DNA of 64,000 nucleotides. Origin: Sphingobacterium lumbrici. GTDB lineage: Bacteria > Bacteroidota > Bacteroidia > Sphingobacteriales > Sphingobacteriaceae. Position 1 is the stretch's first letter. Each line of letters starts with the position of its first letter. Below the pieces are notes generated by a model. It was not told the DNA's origin. It saw nothing but the letters and a program-made list of their open reading frames with translations, and ran no database searches. Made by a program: the position numbers and the translations under genes. The stretch lies in assembly GCF_006476045.1 (NCBI RefSeq), contig NZ_SRZY01000023.1, forward strand, positions 478,607 through 542,606. The letters are read 5' to 3'. Of the stretch, positions 19,055 to 28,656 are shown piece by piece.

Positions 19055-19159
19055 AGCGACAAACTGTCTAAAATAAACCTTCTTTTAACACCAACAATTC
19101 TCCACAGAAAACCGAAACACGCACTTCTTCAATACCCTTACCCGGTTCCGCTTTATGCT

Positions 19160-21628
19160 TTATGCTTTTTTAGGGTGCCGCTTCCTATTAGTACACCACA
19201 CCACTGCAATCAGTCCAACTACCAAAACAATAGAAGCTATTAAAGAAACCACATTACTAATGCGCATGGTCGAAGGAGCAAAAATGAATTCTACCGTATG
19301 ATTCCCCCCGGGAAGCTGCAATGCTCTTAATATATAATCCGCTCGTAAAATAGGCACTTCTTCACCATCTATATAAGCTTTCCATCCTTTCTCATAGTAC
19401 ACTTCAGAGAATACGGCAAAAGCATCATGAGGTGCCGAATACTCATATTTCAAGGTATCGGGGTGATAGCTGACCAAGCTTATTGTTGCATTCCCGGGTT
19501 GTCCCAAACGTCCTGCATTAATTTTATTTCTAAACTCTTCATGCACAAACGCTTCTTTTAACGGATCAAAGCTACTGATAGCTTGCATTTCCTGTGCATT
19601 ATCTCTTACGAAAGTCACTTTTTCCACGAACCAGGCGTTTCCTGCCGCTGTACTTCTCCGTTGGATGCGTTCGGATCCATTTGAAGGATCTTTCGTCATA
19701 ATGTAACGTACATTGAACATATCCAATACGTCTTCATTAATTGCACCGTTAAACTGATGTTCCAAAATCTCTTGAAAACGCATCAGTTTCGCGGCATGGT
19801 ATCCGCCTAAATTCTTGTGAAAATAGGAAGCATGTGCGTCTGAGAACGCGTTTGTCGTCAAATCCAGAACCCGGTAACTCGGATCCTTATCCATTCGAAT
19901 CAATTGATCCACTTCTTTCTCTTGAATGGGTCTCTTAGTCAAACTTTCCTCCATGAATGACTTATGATTCAGATATCGCTTATCCACTGACCATAAATCT
20001 ACCAACGTTACTATTCCTAAGATAGCGACAAACACCGTGGACGTCACCTTTTTCTTGTATAGCCCCCATACCGATGCAAAGATTAAAGCTACAATGAATA
20101 GCGAACGCCAAGCGTCAGCAGAAGCGAGTGCGGCACGATCCTTTACCAATGCGCTGCCCAATTGCTGTCCCAGATTCGTATCACCAAGTTGTTGGCCTAA
20201 TCCGGCAACAAGTTCACTGTGATTGGACGATTTGAAATTCAAAAACAGATCTGGCAAAAGGGCCACGAGTAAACAAAATCCGCCTACACCTATAAACGTA
20301 TACAATACTTTCTTGTCTAGTTTAGGGATCTCCTGTGCCCGATTCAGCAGTTCCTGTACCGCCAGAATAGCCAGGAGTGGAATAAGAATAGAAACAATGA
20401 CCAAAATAGATTCTACTGCCCTAAAATTATTATATAAAGGCACATAGTCGAAGAAAAGATCAGATACCAATGGAAAATGCCGTCCTAAGGCCAATAAAAC
20501 AATGAGTGCAGAGGTAGCAAGGATCCACCATTTCAAGCGATCTTTAACAATTATAATTCCCAGCACAAATAGAAAGAAAATACCTGCCCCAAAGTACCAG
20601 GGTCCTGAAGTAAATTGCTTCTCGCCCCAATACGTTGGCAAGTTTTGTGCAAACTGTACCGCTTGTACTTCAGGTACACCAAGTCCGGTAAAAAACTTAA
20701 CTACATTCGACTCTTTAGCCAGAACACCTTGTGATTTGCCACCGTAAGCATTTGGAATAAGAAAGGTAATATTTTCACCAACTCCCTGACTCCAGGCATA
20801 AGCGTACTGCCTATCCAGACCACTATCTTTTGCACCATCTTCGACCTTTACAATATTAGCTTTACCGCGAATAGTAAGCTTACTATATTCATAAGTAGGG
20901 AATAGCACAGAAGCATTCACCAGCACCGCAATTACCGCAGCGGCCAACTGCAGTGCAGTTGCTTGCGCAAATTTGGGCAACTTCTTATCACGGATAGCAT
21001 AGTACAATTCAAAACCAACCAAAACCAACGTAGCGATCAACAAATAGTACGTCATTTGAATATGATTGGTTCGGATCTCTAAAGACAAGAAAACGGCCAA
21101 TAAAACAGATCCCCATAATCGATTGCCTCTATAGCATAGGATAATAGCACCTATTATCGGTGCCATATATGCTATGGCATAAGCTTTATTAACATGCCCT
21201 GCTTCTATGTAAATAAAATTGTAGGATGAAAATGTAATAGCGACAGCTCCCACGGCTGCTAGCCATGGTCTCACCCGGAGTACACTGAGTAGAAAATAGG
21301 CCCCCAACAAGTAGATCAAGATCACATCAGCCGGCAACGGAAATACCATTTTTATGGCCCTATTGAAATAGGTTGTTACATTGGATGCGTGCTCATACCA
21401 TATTTGGTAAGTAGGCATACCGCCAAACATAGAATTTGTCCATTCGGGAGCATGCCCGTCTTTCTCCTTATAGTCAAAAATCTCTTTTTGACTACCTAAA
21501 GCCTGTACAACGTCCTGTTGTGCCAAGGCTTTACCTTGCCACAACGGTGTAAAGTAAAAAATTACCAATAGTATAAATATGGCAACAATAATAAGATGTG
21601 TAGAGTTTTCCTTAAACCAGTTTTTCAT
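19160..21628 (-). CDS. YfhO family polytopic membrane protein
   Basis: An 822-residue membrane protein. The first helix (about 12-31, HLIIVAIFILLVIFYFTPLW) is followed by the YfhO signature region (QQDVVQALGSQKEIFDYKE, then PTYQIWYEH). About a dozen hydrophobic segments follow up to residue 545, a large soluble C-terminal part (about 560-780) comes next, and a final helix (SNVVSLIASIVLVVGLIAVVW) completes it. YfhO-like proteins resemble GT-C type glycosyltransferases and in Gram-positive bacteria help decorate lipoteichoic acid; the Bacteroidota role is not established. It is preceded on the same strand by a 140-bp gap that contains a strong hairpin just before the start codon. Confidence 0.9.
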   Translation of the reverse strand: MKNWFKENSTHLIIVAIFILLVIFYFTPLWQGKALAQQDVVQALGSQKEIFDYKEKDGHAPEWTNSMFGGMPTYQIWYEHASNVTTYFNRAIKMVFPLPADVILIYLLGAYFLLSVLRVRPWLAAVGAVAITFSSYNFIYIEAGHVNKAYAIAYMAPIIGAIILCYRGNRLWGSVLLAVFLSLEIRTNHIQMTYYLLIATLVLVGFELYYAIRDKKLPKFAQATALQLAAAVIAVLVNASVLFPTYEYSKLTIRGKANIVKVEDGAKDSGLDRQYAYAWSQGVGENITFLIPNAYGGKSQGVLAKESNVVKFFTGLGVPEVQAVQFAQNLPTYWGEKQFTSGPWYFGAGIFFLFVLGIIIVKDRLKWWILATSALIVLLALGRHFPLVSDLFFDYVPLYNNFRAVESILVIVSILIPLLAILAVQELLNRAQEIPKLDKKVLYTFIGVGGFCLLVALLPDLFLNFKSSNHSELVAGLGQQLGDTNLGQQLGSALVKDRAALASADAWRSLFIVALIFASVWGLYKKKVTSTVFVAILGIVTLVDLWSVDKRYLNHKSFMEESLTKRPIQEKEVDQLIRMDKDPSYRVLDLTTNAFSDAHASYFHKNLGGYHAAKLMRFQEILEHQFNGAINEDVLDMFNVRYIMTKDPSNGSERIQRRSTAAGNAWFVEKVTFVRDNAQEMQAISSFDPLKEAFVHEEFRNKINAGRLGQPGNATISLVSYHPDTLKYEYSAPHDAFAVFSEVYYEKGWKAYIDGEEVPILRADYILRALQLPGGNHTVEFIFAPSTMRISNVVSLIASIVLVVGLIAVVWCTNRKRHPKKA

Positions 21629-21650
21629 CAGTTACATTTTCTTTTTAAAG

Positions 21651-21715
21651 GTGATGAAGCTATCATGAACATATTCCCTTGCCTTCTGCAACGGGTATAC
21701 TCATGATGGCTTCAC
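21651..21715 (-). promoter_or_regulatory. long hairpin in the leader of the YfhO gene
   Basis: GAAGCTATCATGA (from 21656) pairs with TCATGATGGCTTC (to 21713) over 13 positions with a single G-U pair. The 32-nt loop itself can form a smaller stem (CCCTTG with CAACGGG). It lies 23 nt before the YfhO start codon and has no T-run behind it on the minus strand, so it does not look like a terminator. A cis-regulatory or mRNA-stabilising role is possible. Confidence 0.4.
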
Positions 21716-21768
21716 GTATAATTTAATGGTTATACTTTTTCCGTACGGCCAAAAATAGATAAATGATT

Positions 21769-23547
21769 TTACTTTTTCTTAAAAATACCTCTTATAAAAC
21801 CTTTTGTTTTATTGACCGCCGAATTGGATTCCTTTACCACATCTTGAGCCTTCGTGGCAGTACCCATTAATCGGGCTTCCCGCTCCGGACTTATGCCGGC
21901 AGTTTGCTTTATCCCATCCAGCAAACTTTGCCATAGGGTCTTGAAGAAGGTATGCTCGGGGTCACGTTTATAATTTATCTTACCTATATGATAGATTTCA
22001 TTGGCATCCGGATTACTATCGTTGATGATGATCTGATTCACGAGGAAGGAAATTATTTTTTTAGAAGTTTGAGCTTGCCCTTTCTCCTGCTCATTGAGCA
22101 GACTAATCTTTAAATTATCGTAATCAAATCTAAAATCACCCCAATTTCTATGATCAGTCCCCTCCATATCAAAGGTTACCTTCTTCATATTTCCTGAAGC
22201 CAACTCAACGTTTAACAAAGGTCTCAAAATACGATTGAAAGCTATGGCATTCATGGCTCCTACACTACCCTTATAGGTGTGGTAACCATTTTTACTTAAC
22301 ATATCAAATCCAAATTTGGCCTGCAAATTTCCCGAATTCATGATCTTTGCCGAGAGATCCGCCCGCATAAATTTGTCCTTTTGAAGGGCCAACGTATCAT
22401 TCGTCACGTTGGTCAAATTTCCCCTCGCATTGTCAAAACTAATCGAACCCTCTCTTCCATATTTAGCACTAAATTCATAATACGTAATCGTAACATTATC
22501 AACCAGAACAGTATCCAATCGAATCAGACTATTCAGTTTCATTAACTTTTGGTGAGGAGAATGGCCTATTTTATTCTTAGGATATTTCGGATATCGCTTA
22601 TCATTTGACAGGTCAACTATTCCATTTTTTAACTGTACGCTAGAGGCAATGGTTTTTCCATTTTCGAGAAACGCTTTAAAATCCAAATTTTCAAGCCGTA
22701 GCGTGTCAAACTTCAGAATAGCCATGGTGATATTTCTGTTTTTCTGTTTAAAAAAAGCAGATTTAGCCATTTTGGGTTCATAAGCAAATTTGGTCAATAA
22801 AAGGTTCTGATCTCTGGTATTAATACTTAAATCATCAAATTTCAACTTATAAAACCCATCGGGGAGATCATACTCAAATCCAGGTACGTGTACATCTATC
22901 ATTTTGGCATAGAATAGCCGAGTAGAATCGCTAATGGAGGTCTTGTCTACCAACACGTCATGCACTTTAATAGTCACCTTGTTGAGTTCAACGCCACTGG
23001 ATTTGCCCGAATCTATCTTCGAATAGGTAAACTTGACATCATCCAATTGTACATCGCGCACGTTGACGGAAGTAAAAATATCTTCTATACTTTCGTAAAG
23101 TGTCTTTTTGGGTTCAGTGGATACGGTATCGTTGAAAGCATGCTGTTCCGACATCACATGAATTTCCGGTTGTTCAAGAAAAATACTTTTAATATACAGC
23201 TGCCTGCTTCTTAACACATCCAACAGGCTAAACCGCCTAATCTTCAATGCCTTCAGCTTGATATGAAAACGGCTATCGGGTGCCGACTGATCCACTATCA
23301 TCTGCTGATAAATCGCAGAATCGGGAATTAATTCGACCTCACGAAGGGTAACATTTCCCAATCCAATGTTGAGATCCAAATCATCGTATGCTAATGTATA
23401 CAATCCATTTGAGGAATTATGAACAACCTCCTTAATCTTGGCTTCCAGGATAGGCTTCCAGTTTCTTCCGTAGTACCACACCACGCCACCCACTACCAAA
23501 AATAGGAGAGCCAGAATGATGAGTATCCATTTCCAGATTAGGTTCAT
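21769..23547 (-). CDS. AsmA-like single-pass envelope protein
   Basis: A 592-residue protein with one N-terminal membrane helix (about 4-26: WKWILIILALLFLVVGGVVWYY) and a long beta-rich periplasmic part. The start (ILEAKIKEVVHNSSNGLYTLAYDDL, then LGNVTLREVELIPD) looks like the N-terminal repeats of AsmA/DUF748-type proteins, which are now thought to form hydrophobic grooves that move lipid between membranes. The C-terminus is basic (NKTKGFIRGIFKKK). No catalytic motif is visible. It lies between rsgA and the YfhO gene on the same strand. The AsmA assignment is by general pattern, not by a diagnostic motif. Confidence 0.65.
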   Translation of the reverse strand: MNLIWKWILIILALLFLVVGGVVWYYGRNWKPILEAKIKEVVHNSSNGLYTLAYDDLDLNIGLGNVTLREVELIPDSAIYQQMIVDQSAPDSRFHIKLKALKIRRFSLLDVLRSRQLYIKSIFLEQPEIHVMSEQHAFNDTVSTEPKKTLYESIEDIFTSVNVRDVQLDDVKFTYSKIDSGKSSGVELNKVTIKVHDVLVDKTSISDSTRLFYAKMIDVHVPGFEYDLPDGFYKLKFDDLSINTRDQNLLLTKFAYEPKMAKSAFFKQKNRNITMAILKFDTLRLENLDFKAFLENGKTIASSVQLKNGIVDLSNDKRYPKYPKNKIGHSPHQKLMKLNSLIRLDTVLVDNVTITYYEFSAKYGREGSISFDNARGNLTNVTNDTLALQKDKFMRADLSAKIMNSGNLQAKFGFDMLSKNGYHTYKGSVGAMNAIAFNRILRPLLNVELASGNMKKVTFDMEGTDHRNWGDFRFDYDNLKISLLNEQEKGQAQTSKKIISFLVNQIIINDSNPDANEIYHIGKINYKRDPEHTFFKTLWQSLLDGIKQTAGISPEREARLMGTATKAQDVVKESNSAVNKTKGFIRGIFKKK

Positions 23548-23626
23548 ATATCTATCGTTACTTCGTGAGCATACAGGTGTATCTCATTAAACAACAAAAA
23601 ATATCTTTTGTTTTAACCGAAGACGC

Positions 23627-24547
23627 TTATCGCCGCGTATCCTCATTATTGTATATACTGATATAACTATCGTAACGCGAAGATTCTATATCGCCCTCTT
23701 CCACGGCTTCTAACACCACACAACCCGGTTCGTTCAAATGTCTACAATTATTAAATTTACACTTATTCATCAATTGCCGCATTTCGGGGAAAAAGTGAGA
23801 TAACTCCTGCTTCTCGATATCCACTATTCCCAATTCGCGAATTCCGGGCGTATCAATCAATTTACCGCCGAACGGCAGACCGATCATTTCGGCAAATGTA
23901 GTGGTGTGTTTCCCTTGGTCAGACCAATCAGAGATATTGCCAGTTCTCAATTCCGTCCCGGGCACAATCCTATTCACCAGAGTAGACTTACCAACACCCG
24001 AATGCCCGGATACCAAGGATACCTTATCTTTCAAAAGATCCCGAATCGCATCTATGTTCGTACCTTCTATTGCCGACACCTCATAACAGGGATAGCCAAT
24101 ATTTTCATATATGGATTTGTATTCCTGCAATATTTCCAACCCCTCTTCGCTAAACAGATCCAATTTATTAAACACCAAAATCGCAGGAATATCGTAGGCT
24201 TCCGCCGTTACCAAAAAACGATCTATAAATCCAAGCGAGGTAGGAGGAGATGCTAATGTCACCACTAAAATTGCCTGATCCAGGTTTGCCCCGATTATTT
24301 GCGTTTGCTTGGAAAGGTTGACAGACTTACGGATGATGTAATTTTTGCGCGGCTCTAATACGTTGATGACACCACTTGCCTGATCGGGCTCTAAATCAAA
24401 ATGCACCCAATCGCCCACGGCAATAGGGTTTGTCGTCTTAATATCTTTGGTTCTAAACTTCCCTTTGATACGACAATCGTATTGCTCCCCGTCTTCTCCC
24501 GAAACCTGGTACCAACTTCCGGTAGATTTTGTTACTAATCCTCTCAT
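23627..24547 (-). CDS. rsgA: ribosome small-subunit-dependent GTPase A
   Basis: RsgA is a circularly permuted GTPase that helps late maturation of the 30S subunit. The 306-residue protein has an N-terminal OB-fold (about 1-75: CRIKGKFR, PIAVGDWVHFD). The permuted G motifs follow: VFNKLDL (G4), SAIEGTN (G5), SGHSGVGKSTLVN (G1), HTTTFAEM (G2) and IDTPGIREL (G3). A zinc-binding C-terminal domain completes it (CKFNNCRHLNEPGC: Cys, Cys, His, Cys). All elements are intact. It is divergent from polA with a 120-bp shared upstream region. Confidence 0.96.
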   Translation of the reverse strand: MRGLVTKSTGSWYQVSGEDGEQYDCRIKGKFRTKDIKTTNPIAVGDWVHFDLEPDQASGVINVLEPRKNYIIRKSVNLSKQTQIIGANLDQAILVVTLASPPTSLGFIDRFLVTAEAYDIPAILVFNKLDLFSEEGLEILQEYKSIYENIGYPCYEVSAIEGTNIDAIRDLLKDKVSLVSGHSGVGKSTLVNRIVPGTELRTGNISDWSDQGKHTTTFAEMIGLPFGGKLIDTPGIRELGIVDIEKQELSHFFPEMRQLMNKCKFNNCRHLNEPGCVVLEAVEEGDIESSRYDSYISIYNNEDTRR

Positions 24548-24631
24548 GCTTTTAAACTTACCGACTTATCTATCATATCCGAATACAAAAGTGGTAAAAA
24601 ATTATTAATATCAAGCTTGCATCGATTTTAT

Positions 24632-24639
24632 TACCTTTG
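24632..24639 (+). promoter_or_regulatory. candidate minus-7 promoter element for polA
   Basis: TACCTTTG matches TAnnTTTG and lies 28 nt before the polA ATG in the region between the divergent rsgA and polA genes. No well-placed minus-33 TTG is evident. Confidence 0.45.
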
Positions 24640-24667
24640 TGTAAATACGGATAAATAAACTATTTTA

Positions 24668-27466
24668 ATGAGAAAATTATTTCTATTAGACGGGATGGCT
24701 CTGATTTATAGAGCATACTTTGCATTAAATAAGGTGCCGAGATTGACGAGTTACGGTCTGAACACCGGTGCAATAATGGGATTCACCAATACCCTGTTGG
24801 AAGTATTGAAAAATCATCAGCCCTCACACATTGCTGTCGTGTTTGATACGGCTGCTCCTACTAACCGTCATATAGAGTTCGAAGCATATAAAGCACACCG
24901 TCAGGAAATGCCCGAAGATCTGGCAACATCAATTCCGTATATCTTTCGTCTTATCGAAGGCTTTAATATCCCCATTATTACAATGGACGGTTACGAGGCA
25001 GACGATATCATCGGTACCCTGGCAAAAAAAGCGGAAAAAGAAGGATTTACCGTTTACTGTATGACACCTGACAAAGATTTTGGACAATTGGTATCAGAAT
25101 CGATTTTCATCCTTAAACCCGCACGCATGGGCAATGGTGCCGAGGTACTGGGTGTTCCCGAAATACTTGAAAAATGGGAAATAACAGATGTATGTCAGGT
25201 CATAGACATTCTGGGACTTTGGGGCGATGCCGTAGATAATATCCCTGGAATACCGGGAATTGGCGAAAAAACAGCAAAAAAATTAATCAAGGAGTTTGGC
25301 TCTGTAGAAGGATTGATTGCCAATTCGGCCAAACTTAAAGGAAAGCAAAAAGAGAATGTTGAAAATTTTGCGCAGCAGGGACTAATTTCCAAAAAACTAG
25401 CTACGATACTGCTTGATGTTCCCATTGATTTAGATGAGAGAGCCTTAGTATTAGATCAACCTAATAAAGAGCTTTTGGAACCACTTTTTGCGGAACTGGA
25501 ATTCAGGACGCTTGGCAAACGTGTATTTGGAGATGATTTTACCATCACCGATTCCCCTTCCAAATCTGCTAACGGACAGATGGATCTATTTGCAGTCATC
25601 AGCGAAACGCCGACCAATAGCAGCATAGAGATTCCATTACCCGCATCCCCTTCTTCCAACATTTTAAATACCGATCACGATTACATATTGGTCGATACCC
25701 CACAGGAAATAGAAAAACTAGCCAACCTTTTAGCTGCCCAATCCAGCTTTTGTTTCGATACAGAGTCCACTAGCCTTGATGCACTACAGGCGGAGATTGT
25801 AGGGCTATCCTTTGCATTTGAAGCAGGTAAGGCTTATTACGTTCCTACACCGAGCGACAAAACAGAAGCACAGGCTATTGTCAATATCTTCAAACCTGTT
25901 TTCGAAAATACTGCCATTCAAAAGATCGGACAGAATATTAAATACGACTTACTTCTCCTATCCCGGTACAACGTAAGCGTACATGGTCCATTATTTGATA
26001 CCATGCTGGCTCATTATCTGATTGATCCCGACACACGTCATGGCATGGATATTCTTTCAGAGACCTATTTGGGTTATAGCCCGGTATCCATTACAGAACT
26101 AATCGGCGCAAAGGGTAAAAACCAGGGTAACATGCGCGATGTGGAAATTGAAAAAATCAAAGAATATGCAAGTGAAGATGCAGATATCACCTGGCAACTT
26201 CATGAAAAATTTAAACCCCTGCTTGAAAACACATTTACCAGCGCGCTTGCCGAAGAAGTAGAATTTCCCTTGGTATATGTGTTGGCCGAAATGGAAAAAA
26301 CAGGTGTCAAAATTGATATTGACACACTCGGCACTTTTTCCAAATCCTTAGAGCTTGACATCGCAGTACTTGAAAACACGATATATGAAAAAGCAGGTGT
26401 AAAGTTCAATATTGCATCGCCAAAACAACTAGGCGAAGTGTTGTTCGATAAGCTACACCTGGATCCGAAAGCCAAGAAAACAAAAACAGGCCAATATAAA
26501 ACCGGGGAAGACGTACTATCTGCGCTTGCACACAAATCAGATATTGTAAAAGACATATTGGACTTCCGTCAATTGCAGAAACTTAAATCCACCTATGTAG
26601 ATGCTTTACCTACGCTGATCAATCCGGAAACCGGCCTCATCCATACCTCATACAATCAAGCTGTAGCAGCTACAGGGCGCCTGAGTTCGACGAACCCTAA
26701 CCTGCAGAATATTCCGATCCGAACAGAAAAAGGCCGTGAAGTACGTAAAGCATTTATTCCGCGGGCTGATGATCACATTATTCTATCTGCCGATTATTCA
26801 CAGATTGAACTTCGTATTATGGCAGAATTGAGCCAAGATGAGAATATGCTCGATGCCTTTACACAAGGGCATGATATTCACCGTGCAACAGCAGCTAGAG
26901 TCTACGGAATAGATTTAGACGAAGTCACCTCCGAGCAGCGACGAAATGCCAAGGCGGTCAATTTTGGCATCATCTACGGGCAGTCTGCTTTTGGTCTCTC
27001 TCAAAGTTTAGGTATCCCTCGTCGGGAAGCCGCTGACATAATTGACCAATATTTTGGACAATATCACGGTATCCGCACGTACATGTCCAAAGCAATAGAA
27101 TTTGCCAAAGAAAATGGTTATGTCGAGACCATTCTGAAACGTCGCAGATACCTTCGCGATATCAATTCGGCAAATATGACGGTGCGGGGTTTTGCAGAGC
27201 GAAATGCAGTAAATGCTCCGATCCAGGGCTCTGCCGCTGATATGATTAAGGTTGCAATGATTAATATTCAAAAAGACATTCAGGATAAAAAATTATCCGG
27301 AAAGATGATCATGCAGGTACATGATGAGTTGGTATTTGATATTCCAAAACATGAAATAGAAGATTTTAAAAGTATTATATTTGATAGAATGAAAACTGCT
27401 ATTCCGATGCGCGTACCCATAGAGGTGGAAATTGGAACAGGTGGAAATTGGCTGGAAGCACATTAG
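24668..27466 (+). CDS. polA: DNA polymerase I
   Basis: DNA polymerase I for primer removal and repair, 932 residues. The N-terminal 5'-3' exonuclease domain (1-290) has GYEADDIIGTLAKKA and the helix-hairpin-helix GIPGIGEKTAKKLI. The 3'-5' exonuclease domain (about 335-525) keeps the catalytic residues: DTES, then NIKYDLLL and YASEDADITW, so proofreading is probably active, unlike in many Bacillus-type enzymes. The polymerase domain (about 570-932) has motif A (SADYSQIELRIMAE), the O helix (RRNAKAVNFGIIYG) and motif C (QVHDELVF). The gene ends 1 bp before the next start codon. Confidence 0.97.
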   Translation: MRKLFLLDGMALIYRAYFALNKVPRLTSYGLNTGAIMGFTNTLLEVLKNHQPSHIAVVFDTAAPTNRHIEFEAYKAHRQEMPEDLATSIPYIFRLIEGFNIPIITMDGYEADDIIGTLAKKAEKEGFTVYCMTPDKDFGQLVSESIFILKPARMGNGAEVLGVPEILEKWEITDVCQVIDILGLWGDAVDNIPGIPGIGEKTAKKLIKEFGSVEGLIANSAKLKGKQKENVENFAQQGLISKKLATILLDVPIDLDERALVLDQPNKELLEPLFAELEFRTLGKRVFGDDFTITDSPSKSANGQMDLFAVISETPTNSSIEIPLPASPSSNILNTDHDYILVDTPQEIEKLANLLAAQSSFCFDTESTSLDALQAEIVGLSFAFEAGKAYYVPTPSDKTEAQAIVNIFKPVFENTAIQKIGQNIKYDLLLLSRYNVSVHGPLFDTMLAHYLIDPDTRHGMDILSETYLGYSPVSITELIGAKGKNQGNMRDVEIEKIKEYASEDADITWQLHEKFKPLLENTFTSALAEEVEFPLVYVLAEMEKTGVKIDIDTLGTFSKSLELDIAVLENTIYEKAGVKFNIASPKQLGEVLFDKLHLDPKAKKTKTGQYKTGEDVLSALAHKSDIVKDILDFRQLQKLKSTYVDALPTLINPETGLIHTSYNQAVAATGRLSSTNPNLQNIPIRTEKGREVRKAFIPRADDHIILSADYSQIELRIMAELSQDENMLDAFTQGHDIHRATAARVYGIDLDEVTSEQRRNAKAVNFGIIYGQSAFGLSQSLGIPRREAADIIDQYFGQYHGIRTYMSKAIEFAKENGYVETILKRRRYLRDINSANMTVRGFAERNAVNAPIQGSAADMIKVAMINIQKDIQDKKLSGKMIMQVHDELVFDIPKHEIEDFKSIIFDRMKTAIPMRVPIEVEIGTGGNWLEAH

Positions 27467-27467
27467 A

Positions 27468-28616
27468 ATGTTGATGAGAAGATCGGTTCTACTTTTAATA
27501 TATGTTATTCTATATGGGAATCTGTGTTGGGCACAACAGGACTCCGTAGGTAAACCGGTGTTTCTGGAGCCGGCACCTCAGGGATTAGTGCGATTTTTCT
27601 TTGACCAGAATTATTATTTAGTTGAAAAAAACTGCCCATTCAAATATATCGAACGCGTAGCGGGTTTTATTCCGTCCAAGAACCAATTTCACGGCGAATT
27701 TAAAGATTTTGGCCCTAATGGACATATCCTTTTGTCAGGAAACTACGTTAACGGAAAAAAAGACGGTATTTTTAAAGCGTACCATCCCAACGGAAAGCTG
27801 AAATGGGAAACCATATTTAAAGATGGGGAATATCTTGGGGAATGGAATTACTATTACCCCGATGGCAAACCCATGTTATTTTTAGAGTTTGACACCGCAG
27901 ATTATGCCATCAAACAAATGTGGAACCAGAAAGCCCAGCAAATCGTCACCAATGGAGAAGGAAGATATGATTTCACGATGCCCATCATTGGATTTACGGA
28001 ACATGGATTCACATTTTACAATAGAAAAGGTAAAATAAAAAAAGGAAAGCCAGATGGTATATGGCAAGTGATGCTAGGGGATAAGCAAAAAACGAACTAT
28101 TATTACATCGGTGAAGAATATTATGAAAATGGGGTTCGCCGTAGAGTCCACCATGCGCACGATTTTTTCAACTATTATAGAGCCAGTCTTACCAATCTAA
28201 ATGACTTCAGCATCTTACCTAGCGACTACTTTGGACAAGCAGAGCTGCTTATTTCAAAAAACTGCTCTTTTGATGATTTTTCGGGTTTTTCGATTTACTT
28301 AGCCAAACGTTTCACTACGGCTTCAAAACCATTAAATTTTCAGCTAAATGATGATTTTGAAGCTACCATTCAGTATAAAGTAGCCGTTTCCCTTAAAGAT
28401 GAACCTCAGGTAATCGACATCAAATTTCCCGACACAATTTCATCCGGCACCAAAGAAGCATTGGAAACCATCATTAAAGATGTACCGTATTACCTTCCTT
28501 CTTATAAAGATGGGCAAGAAATAGATGATATACTCACCGTTACTTTTAACATCACAAATAGCCCGAAAGAATTGATTTTTCACTCCGTGCGCATCAACCG
28601 AGAAAATGGAGAATAG
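27468..28616 (+). CDS. secreted MORN-repeat (YwqK-like) protein
   Basis: About 382 residues from the ATG at 27468, one base after the polA stop; the open frame reaches into polA, but that part is not a plausible start. A signal peptide (RRSVLLLIYVILYGNLCWAQ) is followed by MORN-type repeats at about 75-150: GEFKDFGPNGHILLSGNYVNG, KKDGIFKAYHPNGKLKWE and GEWNYYYPDGKPMLF. The C-terminal 180 residues have no motif I recognise. Proteins of this type are often annotated as YwqK-family antitoxins, but export and the absence of a toxin gene make that role unlikely here. Tight spacing suggests translational coupling to polA. Confidence 0.75.
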   Translation: MLMRRSVLLLIYVILYGNLCWAQQDSVGKPVFLEPAPQGLVRFFFDQNYYLVEKNCPFKYIERVAGFIPSKNQFHGEFKDFGPNGHILLSGNYVNGKKDGIFKAYHPNGKLKWETIFKDGEYLGEWNYYYPDGKPMLFLEFDTADYAIKQMWNQKAQQIVTNGEGRYDFTMPIIGFTEHGFTFYNRKGKIKKGKPDGIWQVMLGDKQKTNYYYIGEEYYENGVRRRVHHAHDFFNYYRASLTNLNDFSILPSDYFGQAELLISKNCSFDDFSGFSIYLAKRFTTASKPLNFQLNDDFEATIQYKVAVSLKDEPQVIDIKFPDTISSGTKEALETIIKDVPYYLPSYKDGQEIDDILTVTFNITNSPKELIFHSVRINRENGE

Positions 28617-28631
28617 TTAAAATAAATTTTC

Positions 28632-28639
28632 TAAGTTTG
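28632..28639 (+). promoter_or_regulatory. candidate minus-7 promoter element for psd
   Basis: TAAGTTTG matches TAnnTTTG and ends 17 nt before the psd ATG. The minus-33 side is weak. Confidence 0.45.
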
Positions 28640-28656
28640 TAAAAAAAAACAGCAGT

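Larger units (their letters stand above)
18511..19159. other. 650-bp non-coding region with inverted repeats and a large predicted stem
   Basis: No protein-coding frame here looks real. The region contains two related sequences in opposite orientation (18647-18692 and 19004-19054), each with a GC-rich head and an A/T-rich hairpin. Between them is a stem that could close a domain of roughly 100 nt (18867-18969). The repeats resemble the dispersed intergenic repeats common in Sphingobacteriaceae. The right-hand copy lies downstream of the minus-strand gene at 19160-21628 and may also act as its terminator. Confidence 0.6.

Noticed and set aside
18849..19243. Small plus-strand ORFs in the rnhB-YfhO gap
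   Set aside because: They cross repeat arms and a stem structure, with no family resemblance and no sensible start context.
27468..28616. Toxin-antitoxin function for the YwqK-like MORN protein
   Set aside because: The protein is exported and no toxin-like gene is adjacent; the name in databases reflects the repeat, not a shown function.
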